A stretch of 64,000 bases of DNA from Chamaelirium japonicum (Eukaryota; Streptophyta; Magnoliopsida; Liliales; Melanthiaceae), in the NCBI GenBank assembly GCA_947650365.1, contig CANTAL010000753.1, forward strand, positions 1 to 64,000, given 5' to 3'. The notes beneath the pieces are model-generated. The model saw nothing but the letters and a program-made list of their open reading frames with translations. It was not told the origin of the DNA and made no database searches. Shown piece by piece: positions 1 through 11,048 of the stretch. The position numbers and the translations under genes are program-made. The first letter of the stretch is position 1; every line of letters begins with the position of its first letter.

Positions 1-1274
1 GGTTTTGGGATGTGAGGGTAAGCAAAGATTAACAAAGGTGCTGATTAATTGGAATCTCAGAAGTATTCTACGTGCATAATTAATCTTCATGAGAAAATTT
101 CTAGAACTCCTCTACGCTACCAATTATGCATAGAAATCTTGGAGAGTACAATGTACACTTACATACATTTTAGTCGCTTATAATTATTTTCGTTGCAGAG
201 ATTAATGCAATTTTCTATATCTGACGACCATGTCTTCTAATTCTTTTTGTCTAAACTCTTTAATCCCTAACCTATGGGAGCATTCTTTCTGATTGCATAC
301 GATTAAATTGTTAACCAACAAGGTATACATGGCAACCGATGCTTTAGGTTTATTGGAGGATCTCTCTCTTGCCAAGTTGCGTTGGTCTGGTTTTAGGCAC
401 TAATCTTAGAAGGTTGATGTCAGGTTAACAGACAATCAAAAAATTCGTGTCAATTCCGTATAATTGACCCATCATGATGGGATAAGACTTGGATAGCGTT
501 GATGACTTTCTCCTTGATGACAAGCAATTACTATTGGATTAGATATGTACGTATCTCTATATATAATAGTTAAATGTACTCATGTAATAATACACAGTAA
601 GCCAATGGTGAGAGTACTTTGAGTATCCGGAGAACCGCGATCAAACAAAATACTTCCATCCAAGAAGAATGCTAGCTCCCAAGAATCAAGATTACTTAAG
701 AATGGCACAATGATTTCAAAATCTGAACTGATTTGAATATACAAAAATTAAGTAGCCCAAAACTATTTTTTGTAGTTGCTTCTAACTTTTCATAATTAAA
801 CTATGAAGTACAAGAGAAAAGTGGGTAATGCAAGGTACTTCAGAAGATTAGATAATGAGTTAAACTTTCTTTTGGTTCATTGGATCTTTTCATCACCTTA
901 TGGGCCATTGAGACATGCGCATGCTTTGATTTTCCTTCAATTTTTTTCATTGCCAATGTCCTATATTTCCATGTTTTAAGGTATTCAGGGCCCTTGGGAT
1001 GAGTTATTTTGGAGAGAGTGGGGTTCTTCAATCAGTGGAGAAGGCACTCTTGATGAATATTTTGTTCTCATAGGAGCTTTCCCTTCCAAGTGGCTGATGA
1101 TATGTACTCATTAGTCTCATTGTGAAGGGGATGTTTTATTGCTTGGCACCCTAGGAGAATAGTTACAATAGACTAAAGAACAATTTTGTAAAAAAAAAAT
1201 AATAATTAATTGAACAAAAAGATGACTCACGCACACAGAGGAAAATTTTCGATTGAACAAAATAATGGCTCACT
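1..1274. other. Gene-free AT-rich DNA
   Basis: I see no supportable gene, RNA or intact element here. The few open frames are short, lack recognisable domains and have no neighbouring exons. A run of A at about 1191-1199 could be an old retroposon tail, but nothing upstream of it is recognisable. Confidence 0.5.
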
Positions 1275-1592
1275 AAACATGAGAAGTTGATTTGTACTCT
1301 CGTGATCGGTGGTCATGGTTCGAATCCCGCTATGGATACTTCCGCTCGGTTGCAGGTGCTCATGGTGGGCCCTCCTAGCTGCGGATCTAATTTCCTCTGC
1401 TCGTGTGGCGACTCCCAGGGCCAGTTGGGGTCCCTTTTTTCCGCTCTGTGTGGCGCACTTCCCGATCGATCGGTCCCTGCTCTAGCTTGGTTATTTCCGG
1501 TTTAGCTATATATGACGACTATCTGTAGGCATACATGGGCTTTTCCTACGCTTTGTGTGGCGACCACTACATGCAATTCATTTAAAAAAAAA
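1275..1592 (+). mobile_element. SINE-like retroposon
   Basis: A unit of about 315 bp has an RNA polymerase III B-box (GGTTCGAATCC at 1317-1327) near its 5' end and finishes in a run of A at 1584-1592. This is the layout of a tRNA-related SINE. A convincing A-box is missing, so the 5' end is either truncated or diverged. Inside, GTGTGGCGAC-like motifs recur. No clear target-site duplication was found. It could instead be another pol III-derived repeat. Confidence 0.4.
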
Positions 1593-1719
1593 TTCTCATT
1601 GAAAATTCATTCTTTCTCTTCACATGACTAGGTCCTTATATAAGCAACAATATAGAAAATTCAACAACCATACATAGAGAAACCAACACTCATTGGTGAA
1701 GTCCAAAGCAGCATAACTT
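1593..1719. repeat. Dispersed repeat, left part of interrupted copy
   Basis: This stretch, containing a TATATAAGC box near 1636, is similar to 11890-12020. The homology resumes at 4565-4713, beyond an inserted LINE, and perhaps again at 6961 beyond an inserted Copia element. The uninterrupted relative at 11890-12175 shows what the target looked like before the insertions. The nature of the repeat (LTR, or promoter region of a larger element) is not determined. Confidence 0.5.
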
Positions 1720-4564
1720 CTTTTTTTTTTTTGGCAACTCTGATTACGCAACAATTACAGACATAGCAATAAGATCAACCCTAGAACCCGGCGGTGAAGA
1801 CATGCACTATTGTCAGTCTGGATGAGATCACAAAATTCCACTGAAAAGTTTTACAACCAAAGCGGGGTGGTCCTCGAACGAGCACCATATCAGGCCATCC
1901 AATCTGCAACGATAAATATGAGAAGAGTGAAATCCTGCGAACAATCCCGAGAAGCCACAAACAATCCAAAAAGCATCGGGTGTAGAGAGTGAGCAGACTA
2001 TAGTTGAGAGATGACAGATTGGCAATCCCCCTCAATCCATATCCGGGTGAATGGTCAGTGGCGCCTGAGGGTCAGAATCCCCTCCCAAAGTGCACGGATC
2101 GATCTTGGTTAGTTATGTTGACGATGAGAAGAAGGCCACAACCCTGGCTGCTAAGACCACCCTCGTCGGAGAACGAATAACATGACCAACATCGGCCAGT
2201 TGTAATGGACAGAAATAGGATCCATCGAAATTAAGTTTAAGCTCACCGAGATCTAGCGGGTACCATTTGATACCAACCGAATATAGCTCTATAGTACAAG
2301 GGGTCACCACCCGAGGAGCAGTAAGGGACATGAAGGCAGAACTGCAAAGGTGAAAGGCACGCCGAACCATCGTAACTGTCCGATCCGGGAGGTCAATATA
2401 GTGGTCAAAAATTGTTTTGTTTATGCTTTTCCAAATGTGCCACGCAGTCAAGGTAATGACAGTGAGAGTAATATTGCTATCTCCATCGCGGGAATCCGGA
2501 GAATGTTGTAGGATAGCGCCAAACTCCAAGAGCGTGTGAGGGGTGGAAGAGAGGTGGAAGAAATGGCTAATCGCTGACCAAGTTTGCGCAACAGAGGGGT
2601 ACTCGAAGATGGCATGGTCGACCGATTCAGGATGGTCCAAACAACGAGAGCAGGAAGGGGAGTGGAGCAAACCGATACGATGAAGGTAACTATAAGTAGG
2701 GAGTTGATCGTGTAATAATTTCCAAACGAAAGCCCGTAGTCGAGCCTCGGATGGAATCCGCCAAAGACGCACCCACGAGTTATCCAGGGAATGGGATGAA
2801 GACACGCCCAAGGCAAGCATATCGTAAGCTTGTTTGGTAGAGTAGGCCGAAGAATGAGTGGGTCCCCACATAACCGTTTGCAGAGGCCGATGGCATAGAA
2901 TCGGGGTAGATGCTATCCGGGAAACCATGTCCGAGGAAAAAAGAGAATGTAGAAGGAGAAGGTTCCATTCCCCATCCGACAAGAAGAGATCAGCAATATA
3001 TGGAAGAAAAGTTACAATTGAACCATGCACGTCGACCAGGACTACCGCCCATTGAATCAAGTGAAGCCCCTTAGAAGAGCCGACCTTGGCCCATAGGTAG
3101 CGATGCAATTCCTTTTCAATAGCATCCAGCACACTCGATGGGACCCAAATATGAGATAAAAGATACAGGGGAATAGACTGGAGCAGAGTGATCCTTCTCG
3201 GGAAGGAAAGAATGTGAGATTTCCACCCCGTAATGCGAGAGAGGATAAATGAAGTGAGGGAGAAAAATTCAGACAAAGGCAACCATTTACCAGAAAGAGG
3301 AATCCCAAGGTAACAAATGGGCCCGATTGATTTAGAAATTTGAAGGTAATGAGTAATCTCGTGGCGTTGAGAATTGCTAATGCGGTTCCCAAACACCACA
3401 GCAGATTTTTGGTGGTTGATTTTCTGACCTGAGGCCAAGAAATATCGTTGCAATGTAGTTGTAAGGACCTGAGATTCGGTCACCATTGCCCGAGTGAAAA
3501 TCATAAAATCATCCGCAAAACAACGCCCCAATAGAACTTCCTGAGGGGGCTGGCCGGACACCAGTGTACTCACCGGAGGAGACGTGTAGCTTGAGGGAGT
3601 GTTGGAGGACTTCCACCCTGAGGATAAACATGTACAGCGCCAGAGGGTCTCCTTGATGGAGCCCACGAGTAGAGCTGAACCAAGCCATCGGGGACCCATT
3701 AAGAAGAATAGAGAAAGAGGGATACTCAATACATCCCCGAATCCATCTTATCCATTTGGCTCTAAATCCAAATCATATCATCACCTTCCCTAGGAATCCC
3801 CATGTCATCCGATCATAAGCACTAGCCATATCCAGTTTGAGGGCCATAAGGTGGTGGTTACTAGAGGCATACTCCATCAAGTGAAAGGCCTCTTGAGTAA
3901 GGATGATATTGTCTGAGATGTTGTGACCTTTCACAAACGCCGCTTGTTCAGGAGAAATCAAGTGAGGAAGGATGGGTTGAAGACGGTTGACGAGGATTTT
4001 AGCGACGATCTTGTAGAGGACATTACAGAGGCTTATGGGGTGAAAATGATCAGGCCACAGAGGGATGGAAGTTTTAGGAATGAGGGTAATGAAAATTGTC
4101 TTCCACTCTGGAGGCATCCATCCAAGGGAGAAGAAGGAGGAAATGGCACGACAGACAGCAACCCCGACGACATACCAATTACTAAAAAAGAATTTGACCG
4201 AATACCCATCCAGGCCTGGCGATTTACCATGGAAAAAAACAGTAGCAAAGATTTCGGCCCAAAAGACCTCACGAGTAAGGAGCAAGTTCTTCCTTTCAGA
4301 GATCAATGAGGAAATGGAACTCATGAGAATATCGTCATTACTATCGAGAGGAGGAAGGTTCCACTTGGCCTTAAAGTGCCGGAGTAGGATGCTTTCCAAA
4401 TCTTTACGGTTTGTCATGGACACCCCAAACTCATCCTCGAGAGTGAGGATGCGATTACGCTTCCGACGGATAGAAGTATTGAGGTGGAAGAATCTAGTAT
4501 TAAGGTCCCCTTGTTGCAGCCAAAGGATGCGGAATTTCTGGCACCACTTGGTTTCTTGTAGCAT
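1720..4564 (-). mobile_element. L1-type LINE, 5'-truncated
   Basis: A non-LTR retrotransposon copy lies on the minus strand. Its poly(A) tail shows as T12 at 1721-1732 on the plus strand. Upstream on the element's own strand come a 3' UTR (about 1733-2112), an RNase H-like tail, a zinc-finger RVT region and a reverse transcriptase. The copy starts within the reverse transcriptase ORF, so the AP endonuclease and ORF1 are absent, as is usual for 5'-truncated LINE insertions. It sits inside a repeat whose flanks continue at 1719 and 4565. Confidence 0.88.
2113..4564 (-). pseudogene. LINE ORF2 remnant (reverse transcriptase, zf-RVT, RNase H)
   Basis: This decayed ORF2 would copy LINE RNA at a nicked chromosomal target. 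Conserved RT features appear in order: KSPGLDGY (about 4240), a PISLCN-type block (about 4030), KLDMASAYDRMTW, which is RT motif A (about 3800), HQGDPLAL (about 3650) and the catalytic FADDF box (about 3510). These are followed by a KSIGPICYLGIPL-type thumb, a Cys/His zf-RVT region (about 2600-2700) and an RNase H-like start with LNFDGSYF (about 2220). The copy is broken by an in-frame TGA near 3773 and by a frameshift between about 3530 and 3650, between the HQGDP block and FADD. The endonuclease half is missing. It cannot encode an active protein. Confidence 0.88.
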
Positions 4565-4713
4565 TCCAAATCTTTCCGATTTGTCTAAAACTCAATGCAC
4601 ATTGCAATCCAGAAGACAACAGGATTGACTCATAACACACATACACATTACTAAAGAGGCTCTTGGGAACTAGTAAAAGGGTTTTCAAATGGGCAATCAT
4701 CTTGTCTTCTTGT
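4565..4713. repeat. Dispersed repeat, right part of interrupted copy
   Basis: This continues the repeat of 1593-1719 after the LINE insertion. It aligns by eye with about 12090-12175, sharing AGAGGCTC followed by a TGGGAACTAG/TGGAGAGTAG-like stretch and then CAAATGGG. The Copia element begins at its right edge. Confidence 0.5.
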
Positions 4714-6751
4714 TGTTAACCGGTGTATTTACTGTTGGGTTATACTGTATAATCCCCATATATGAGCCTCATATTGAGGCCTCTCTTTTGTACATATATT
4801 TGGGCATTGCCCCCTTTAATGACATGGTTCGTTCTCTCCAAACCCTAGCTCTCTCCTCCACCTTCTAATATGGTATCAGATCCCTAGGGCTCCTCCGATC
4901 CTTGGCAACGACTACGATGACCTCCCCCTTCACGGAATCGACGATGACAACAGCCCTCCCTCGATCACCTCTCCACTGATAGCCTCTCACCTATCGTCGC
5001 CCTCCTTTTCTTTGATAGCTATGGTTACTCCATCGTTGTCAGCTACTCTCGTTCGTACCAGGCCTTTCTTACAATTCTCCACATCCACCGAGAGTCACAC
5101 TCATATCGTGGGATAGTTTTGCACATAGAGTAGCAGCATGCTATGACAGAGGATCTTAAGGCCTTTCACCGTAGTCGGACTTGGGACCTAGTCCCTTATC
5201 TATCAGGTGTGGTGCCTGTTAGCTGTAAATGGATCTTCAAGGTCAAGCTCGACCTGATGGATCCATTGAGCAGCACAAGGCATATCTTGTTACTTGTGGC
5301 TTCTCTTAGGAGTATAGGATTGACTATAAGGAGACATTTTCTCCAGTTGCTCGGATGACCAATGTGTGTACCCTCCTTGCCGTAGTCATCGCTCGAGGGT
5401 GGCACCTTCACCAGATGGACGTGATGAATGCCTTTCTCCATTGTGTTTTCTTCGAGGAGGTGTACATGGCCCCTCCATCTGGCCTCTTTGCTCTTTCAGG
5501 GCATGTTTGTCACCTGCACTGGGCCATTTACGAGCTCAAGCAGGCCCATCGCGCCTGGTTTGAGAGGTTTCGCAGTGCCATTCTTGTTGTCGAATTTATT
5601 GAGCATCACTTTAACTATACCATATACACTCGCTCCTTTAGTCAATGTCGTTCCATCCTGCTTTTGTATGTCGATGACATGATCATAATCAGGGGCGATA
5701 GTGCCACCATAGCATTCCTTCAGTACTATCTCCAGATTCGGTTCGAAATGAAGGATCTAAATCCTTTTCATTACTTCCTCGGATATGAGATTGCTCGCTC
5801 AGCCCATGGTTTGTTGGTCTCGTAGCAAATCTTTGACATACTTAGTATGTTGCTCTCACTGACTCTTGTACAATTGGCACACTGATGGAGCTCAACTTGA
5901 AGCCCTTCCCACATATGGTAAGTCTCTTCGTGATGTCTGCAGATATCGTCGGCTGGTCGGGATTTTAATCTACCTCACCTTGACTTGGTCTGACATTGCC
6001 CAATTTATTGGCATCGTTAGTTAGTTCATTCAGGCTCCTGCTCCGTTTACTACACGACTATACTCCAGATTATCTGTTATCTCTGAGGCACTATCGCTCG
6101 TTCACTGTTTCTACCTCTCCTTTAGTGTCGCACGCCTATTCCGATGTAGACTGGGCAGGAAATGTTGCCACTCGTTGTTCTACTACTGGCTATCACATGT
6201 TTCTTGGTGACTCCCTTATTTCTTGGCGCAACAAGAAACATTAGTTAATAACATGTTTTGGTATGGAGCTAGGTAGAATACCGTGCCATACCTCCACCAC
6301 TACAGAGTTTGTTTGGTTTCACTGCTTTATACTCAACTTGGGAGTCAAGGTCTCCGGGCCTATGTCTCTTTTATGTGACAACCGGAGTACTATTCAGATT
6401 GCTAGTGACCTTGCCTTTCATTAGCGGATGAAACACATAAAGGTTGACTGTCTCTATGTTCACCAAGAGTTTTTTGTTCACACCATTTTCTTGTTGTTCA
6501 TCCCTTCAGAGGGCAGATTGTCGACTTCCTCACGAACCCTTCTCATTAGTGCACGCTTCCACGGTCGACTTTTTCTGCAAATTCTTGGTGTATGATCCAC
6601 AATGAGTTTGAGAGGGAGGGGTTAATAGGCGTATATACGGTTGAGTTATACTGTATAGTCTTCATGTATGAGCCTTATATTGAGGCCTCTCTTGTATATT
6701 TATTTGGGCATTGCCCCCTCTAATGACATGGTTAATTCTCTCCAAACCCTA
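4714..6751 (+). mobile_element. Copia LTR retrotransposon, internally deleted
   Basis: The 5' LTR (about 4714-4867) and the 3' LTR (about 6620-6751) are diverged direct repeats sharing TTGAGGCCTCTCTT and GGGCATTGCCCCCT. A primer-binding site of initiator-Met type (TGGTATCAGAT, 4871-4881) follows the 5' LTR, and a purine tract (GAGAGGGAGGGG) precedes the 3' LTR. Only about 270 bp separate the primer site from the reverse transcriptase, so gag, protease and integrase are lost. The 3' LTR is cut short by about 16 bp and abuts a TRIM remnant. LTR divergence, stops and frameshifts mark it as old and immobile. Confidence 0.85.
5143..6560 (+). pseudogene. Copia pol remnant (RVT_2 and RNase H)
   Basis: Fragments of a Copia polyprotein lie in several frames. 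TWDLVPYLSGVVPVSCKWIFK (near 5180-5240) is the start of the RVT_2 reverse transcriptase domain. HQMDVMNAFLH and the catalytic YVDDMII (about 5665-5690) sit in an open stretch at 5355-5825. An RNase H block containing YSDVDWAGNVATR and TTGYHMFLGDSLISW follows at 6136-6240. Further decayed RNase H sequence reaches about 6560, close to the 3' purine tract. Stops and frame changes separate the blocks. The integrase domain, which precedes RT in Copia, is absent. Confidence 0.85.
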
Positions 6752-6960
6752 TCTAACATGCTATCAGAACTGGGACCTCTCTGGATTGCAGCCCCCACCG
6801 ATTGTGCCCCGCTCCGTGTGCTTCGCTTTGAGGGGAGGGGGAGTGTTAAGAAAGTCCACCGGTTAGCCCCACATTGAAAAGGAGGGCACCTAACTGCCAT
6901 ATAGCCTCTAGTGGACATCCCCTTACGACCTAGGTTTTGGGGCGTTGAGGTTATTTAACA
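6752..6960 (+). mobile_element. TRIM remnant (internal domain plus 3' LTR)
   Basis: The sequence begins with CTAACA followed by TGCTATCAGAACT, which reads as an LTR end plus a Met-type primer-binding site. An 80-bp non-coding internal domain and a purine tract (GAGGGGAGGGGGAG, about 6831-6843) come next. Then a TG...CA unit at 6844-6960, with a TTAGCCCCACATTG motif, has the form of a TRIM LTR. The matching 5' LTR is missing: the left side joins the truncated Copia 3' LTR directly. This reading is an inference from short motifs. Confidence 0.5.
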
Positions 6961-7660
6961 CTTGCTACAAGAGTCTGGTCCCTATCTGAAAGGTTGAAAA
7001 CTGACATCAAAAGCTTCTGCTGCCTGAAACTCATCTTTTTTTCCACTTGTTGCATGTTCTTCAACTTTTTTTTCCTTTGAATCTCAATAATTTGATGGTG
7101 CAATCCTGTATTCGTGAGTTAGGAACTCACCAAATTCGAACATTGACTCATGCTTAGGATCATCATACTCTTATTCTTAATTCACTTACTTTTGAAGCTC
7201 TCTATGATCCTTTGGGCTTATTCAATAAGTTGTGTTGTTTGGAATAGCATTATTGGATGTAAGATCAATACAATATTATATGTTTCCTTCTGGTGGAATG
7301 CCAAGTGGAATCTCCTCGAATATATTACCTTATGAAATTGTTGAAAAAATGGTTTCATTATTGATGGAACCTCCTTTTCTCATTTCCTTCCAAATACTAG
7401 AGCTTAAGGCTAATTAATTGCATCCAATTCCTTTTGGTATGGAAATTATTATCCTAATATCGTCATCATTCCATCATTTATTAAAAAATATATTTATATA
7501 CACATCATGGATAACACTTCTATTATATTACCATGTCTATATATGCCAAAGAAGTAAGTTTCAAGTATCAATGCGAACGAAATCACACCAAATCTTATTT
7601 GTATAATTCTTTCCAATTGATAATTGCATAAAACGTACTACATTTTCATGCTTTTATTTT
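6961..7660. other. AT-rich DNA without recognised features
   Basis: The first 20 bp (CTTGCTACAAGAGTCTG) resemble the continuation of the dispersed repeat near 12180. The rest is AT-rich and shows no supportable gene or element. Confidence 0.4.
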
Positions 7661-7982
7661 TGTTGAGCGGTTAGTCCACATCGTTACATATTGTACTCTT
7701 ATTTCTCTAGAAGGTTGGCCTTTTGGAGTACTCCGAGTGTTGTCACATGATATTAGAGATGGGCTTGATCTGAGAGCGTCTCTCGAGTGACTCCATTACA
7801 CTTGTTGATGCCTCTCTTTGCAAGCGGGTAGGTCCCTATTGAAATACACTATGCGTGCAGGCGAATGTTCAGCGGTTAGTCCCACATCGGTAATGGGAGC
7901 GAAGATCATTGTCTTCATATACCCGCTTTGCTCTCCTCCCTCCATAAGGTCGGCCTTTTGGATCACTCCGGGTGTTGTCACA
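7661..7982 (+). mobile_element. Complete TRIM element, 322 bp
   Basis: A miniature LTR retrotransposon has LTRs at 7661-7747 and 7866-7982, both starting TGTT(G/C)AGCGGTTAGTC and ending GTGTTGTCACA. The left LTR carries a deletion of about 30 bp relative to the right one. A degenerate Met-type primer site (TGATATTAGAGA) directly follows the left LTR at 7748. The 118-bp internal part encodes nothing. Flanking ATTTT and ATTTC are a likely 5-bp target duplication. Mobilisation would require proteins from an autonomous element. Confidence 0.72.
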
Positions 7983-8040
7983 ATTTCATTACCTTCTGAA
8001 GCAAAAAAGAGGTCTATGGATATAACTGCTCATTTTTAAC

Positions 8041-9566
8041 CTAAAGACTCGAATAGAGTGAGAGATTAGCAACCTTCTTGAATTGTCGAGTTGACGGTTT
8101 TCCATCTAAATACTTGGGCATTTCCTATTAATGATAGGAAACCAAGAATGGATGCCATTAATAGAAATGATTAAGAAGTGTTTATCAGGTTGGAAAGACA
8201 AATTCTTATCGATTGGGGGAAGATTTACCCTTATTAATGTTGATCTCATTTCTATCCCCTCTAACATCATGCAATTCTATTACTTACCATCTTGAGTGAT
8301 AAAAAAAATAGATCAAGTTCGGAGGAAATTTCTTTGGAAAGGAGCTACAGGCACCTCAGGATCGAATCACCTCATGAAATGGAGGAAGTTTATAAGCCCA
8401 AAAATTGCAAAGGGCTCAGTGTGAAGAACTTGAGAGATTTCAACTTAATTAGCACTTTTGGGGAAATGGTGATGAAGGTTGCAACTAGCCAATAGTGACA
8501 GATGGAAAGAGAAAATACGAGATATGTATTTTAAGAGGTTCTCCCCTATTCAAGTGAGGAGTCGTATTTCGGGCAGACTTTTCACCATTCTGGAAAGGCC
8601 TAATTAAAGTGGGCCAAGCATTTAAGACAAGGACCTCCCTTGTTATTGGTGATGGTCGGCATACCAAGTTTTGGGAGGATAATTGGGTCGGTGATCATAC
8701 GCTCTCTTTTCTTTTTTTGGAGATATATATAGCAAAGAACAAGGGGGCCTCCATCAGATCCTTGTCTTTTATGCAAGGAAGGCACACGGCATGGATAATA
8801 GATTTGATTGAAGACTTTCCAAACCAACTAACTCAAAAGATGGAAGACTAGCTGCACTTATTACAGAATTTCTCTTTAACAGATTCCTTTGATAAGCTGA
8901 AATGGAAGCTTACCTCTTCAGGTACATTCTCAGTGAACTCGTTTTACAATTGGCTTAATTGGGATCCTACAAGTGTTCAGTTGCTAGACATCTTTGGAGA
9001 TCCAAAACACCGCTCAAAGCGAGAATCTTTATGAGATTGGTTATTCAAGACAAAATACTCACGAAAGCTAATTTAACTTCCGAGACTGCCTATGCCCTTT
9101 CTGTAACACCAGTAGGAATCCACCAATCATCTTTTGTTACAATGCACCTTTTCCAAGAAGATTTGGGAGACTATCGAATACAGGTTCGAGATCTCAACAC
9201 ATCCAAGTAGGCTTCTATCATTATGGACCTCCTGGCGCAGAAGGCGAGTGCCAACGAATATTAGGCGTACTGGGGATATCTTCTGCATAGCAGCCTGTTG
9301 GAGTTTATGGAAGGAGCATAATTGCATAATCTTTATGAACAAGCACAGTGGTGTCGAGGCGGTATACACACGTATTATTCAGCTGGTGAAGCTTTTGGCC
9401 ATTGTTTTGCCAAATAGGTGGAGAGAAGATATCTTATCTTTATGTAATTAAGAAATTGTATTTTTCTTTTTCTATATAGTTTTGTAACATTTAGTTCATC
9501 CAATAAACAGGTAGGGGTCAATGCCAAACCCCCCCTCCACACAGAAGGGATTTTTCAAAAAAAAAA
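8041..9566 (+). mobile_element. LINE 3' portion with poly(A) tail
   Basis: Decayed LINE ORF2 sequence in several frames includes KYLGIS (about 8110), a region with IDQVRRKFLWKGA (about 8305-8345), GDGRHTKFWEDNWVGDH (8649-8700), then LKWKLTSSGTFSVNSFYNWL and a zf-RVT-like block with WETIEYRFEI and FCIAACWSLWKEHN (9134-9450). The element ends in a run of A at 9557-9566. The catalytic part of RT is absent, so the insertion is strongly 5' truncated. Several stops and frameshifts rule out function. Confidence 0.82.
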
Positions 9567-9980
9567 TTATGTCATCTCTATGGTCCACAGATGACATCAC
9601 ATACTTTACCATGTGATGTGCACCTCTTATAAATGTTGTTCAGAAGCCAGCTGTCGTCCTCGATAAGAAACGAGTTCATGCTTCAACGAATGACTAGAGA
9701 TTTTTTATGGTCTATATAAGATAGTTGTTTCTTCATTTAGATCTTCTTTAAAGATAGCCTCCTCCAAAAGCTGGTGATCTTCCAATGAGGATAATCAGAG
9801 ACAATGTGACCAAACCCTTGGCACTTAAATTCTCAGCAATTGGAACCCAAAGTGGGAGACCGTCATACTTAGAAGTAGGTTTCTTATAAGAAGGTTTGAT
9901 GGTGTTGAGAACTACTACGCCTATTCTAATTTAACGGCAAGCTTGAAGACGTTATGATATGACCAATATGGTTAAATTTG
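9567..9980. other. Gene-free spacer
   Basis: Nothing recognisable lies between the LINE tail and the TRIM nest. There are no conserved ORFs or repeats I can name. Confidence 0.4.
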
Positions 9981-10070
9981 TGGTCCTCTCGACCCTTGGA
10001 TACCCACCTCCCCATAAAACCGGTTTGCGAGGGGAGGTCCAAAGCGGGTATCTAAATGCAGCATCACCCA

Positions 10071-11048
10071 TGTAACATCCGCCCCAAACACACAAGAAAT
10101 CCGTAGCTCATGATCTCCTTCTTTCCAAGCAATGTGGGGCTAACATGTGGCCTTGTACACCTCACCTCACCTCACCTTATCCATCTTGGCATCACAGCCT
10201 CATGAGTCTTGGATCTTGGGATCTTGGTTGTCACAATCCACCCCCCTTAGGGCTACACGTCCATGTGTAGGGTTAGACCCCCCCCCCATTGCGAGGAGAA
10301 CCGGTTCTGATACCATTTTGTAACATCCGTCCCAAACACACAAGATATTGTCCGCTTTGCCCGTGCCCGCACGAGAACATCCTAGGGAGGTCACCCATCG
10401 TAGTACTGCTCTCGCCCGAGCACGCTTAACTACGGAGTTTTTACGAAATCCGTAGCGGCGCATGATTTTTAAAACGTGTCTTCTATGTTTGGGAGGAGAA
10501 GTTATATAAGTAGCTCAGGATCTCATTCTCTCCAGACAATATGGGACTAATTCGTGGCCTTGTATATCTCACTTCACCTCACCTCATCCATCTTAGCATC
10601 CTAGCCTCAGGAGTCTTGGCTATTAGTTATTGGATCTTGGTCGTCACAATCCACCTCCCTTAGGGCTACAAGTCCTCGTGTAGGGTTAGAATCTCCCCCC
10701 CCCCCCTCTCGAGGAGAACCGACTCTAATGCCATTTTATAACATCCGCCCCAAACACACAAGATATTGTCCGTTTTTCTTGTGCCTGCACGAGAACTTCC
10801 CAGGGAGGTAACCCATCCTAATAATACTCTCACCCGAGCACGCTTAACTACGTAGTTCTTACGAAATCCGTAGCGGTGCATGGTTTTAAGACGCGTTTTA
10901 AAACATTGCGCCGCTATGGATTTCGTAAGAACTCCATAGTTAAGCGTGCTCGGGCGAGAGTAGTACTAGGATATAGACCTCCCTGGGAAGTTCTCATACG
11001 GGCATGGACAAAGTGGACAATATATTGTGTGTTTGGGGCGAATGTTAC
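10071..11048 (-). mobile_element. Cassandra TRIM multimer with 5S-derived LTRs
   Basis: Cassandra is a non-coding TRIM whose LTRs contain a 5S rRNA-like pol III promoter. Three LTR copies lie in the same (minus) orientation: 10071-10236 (5S part deleted), 10319-10648 (complete) and 10737-10893 (truncated). A fourth copy, 10894-11048, is inverted. Each LTR reads TGTAACATCCG...GTTGTCACA on the plus strand. Two internal domains (10237-10318 and 10649-10736) contain, in minus orientation, a TGGTATCAGAACC-type primer site and a purine tract. The 5S-like block includes AGTTAAGCGTGCT and GGGCGAGAGTAGTACTAGGAT. The inverted arms meet at ACGCGT (10891-10896). Confidence 0.85.
10360..10460 (-). promoter_or_regulatory. 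5S rRNA-like internal pol III promoter in Cassandra LTR
   Basis: On the minus strand this block reads like the 3' two-thirds of plant 5S rRNA, with the box A region AGTTAAGCGTGCTCGGG, the intermediate element and a box C-like GGGTGACC. It lies within the complete Cassandra LTR rather than in a 5S gene cluster. Whether it still drives transcription is unknown. Confidence 0.7.

Noticed and set aside
10200-11048. 5S rRNA genes
   Set aside because: The 5S-like blocks are incomplete and lie inside LTRs with primer-binding sites and purine tracts, so they are Cassandra elements.
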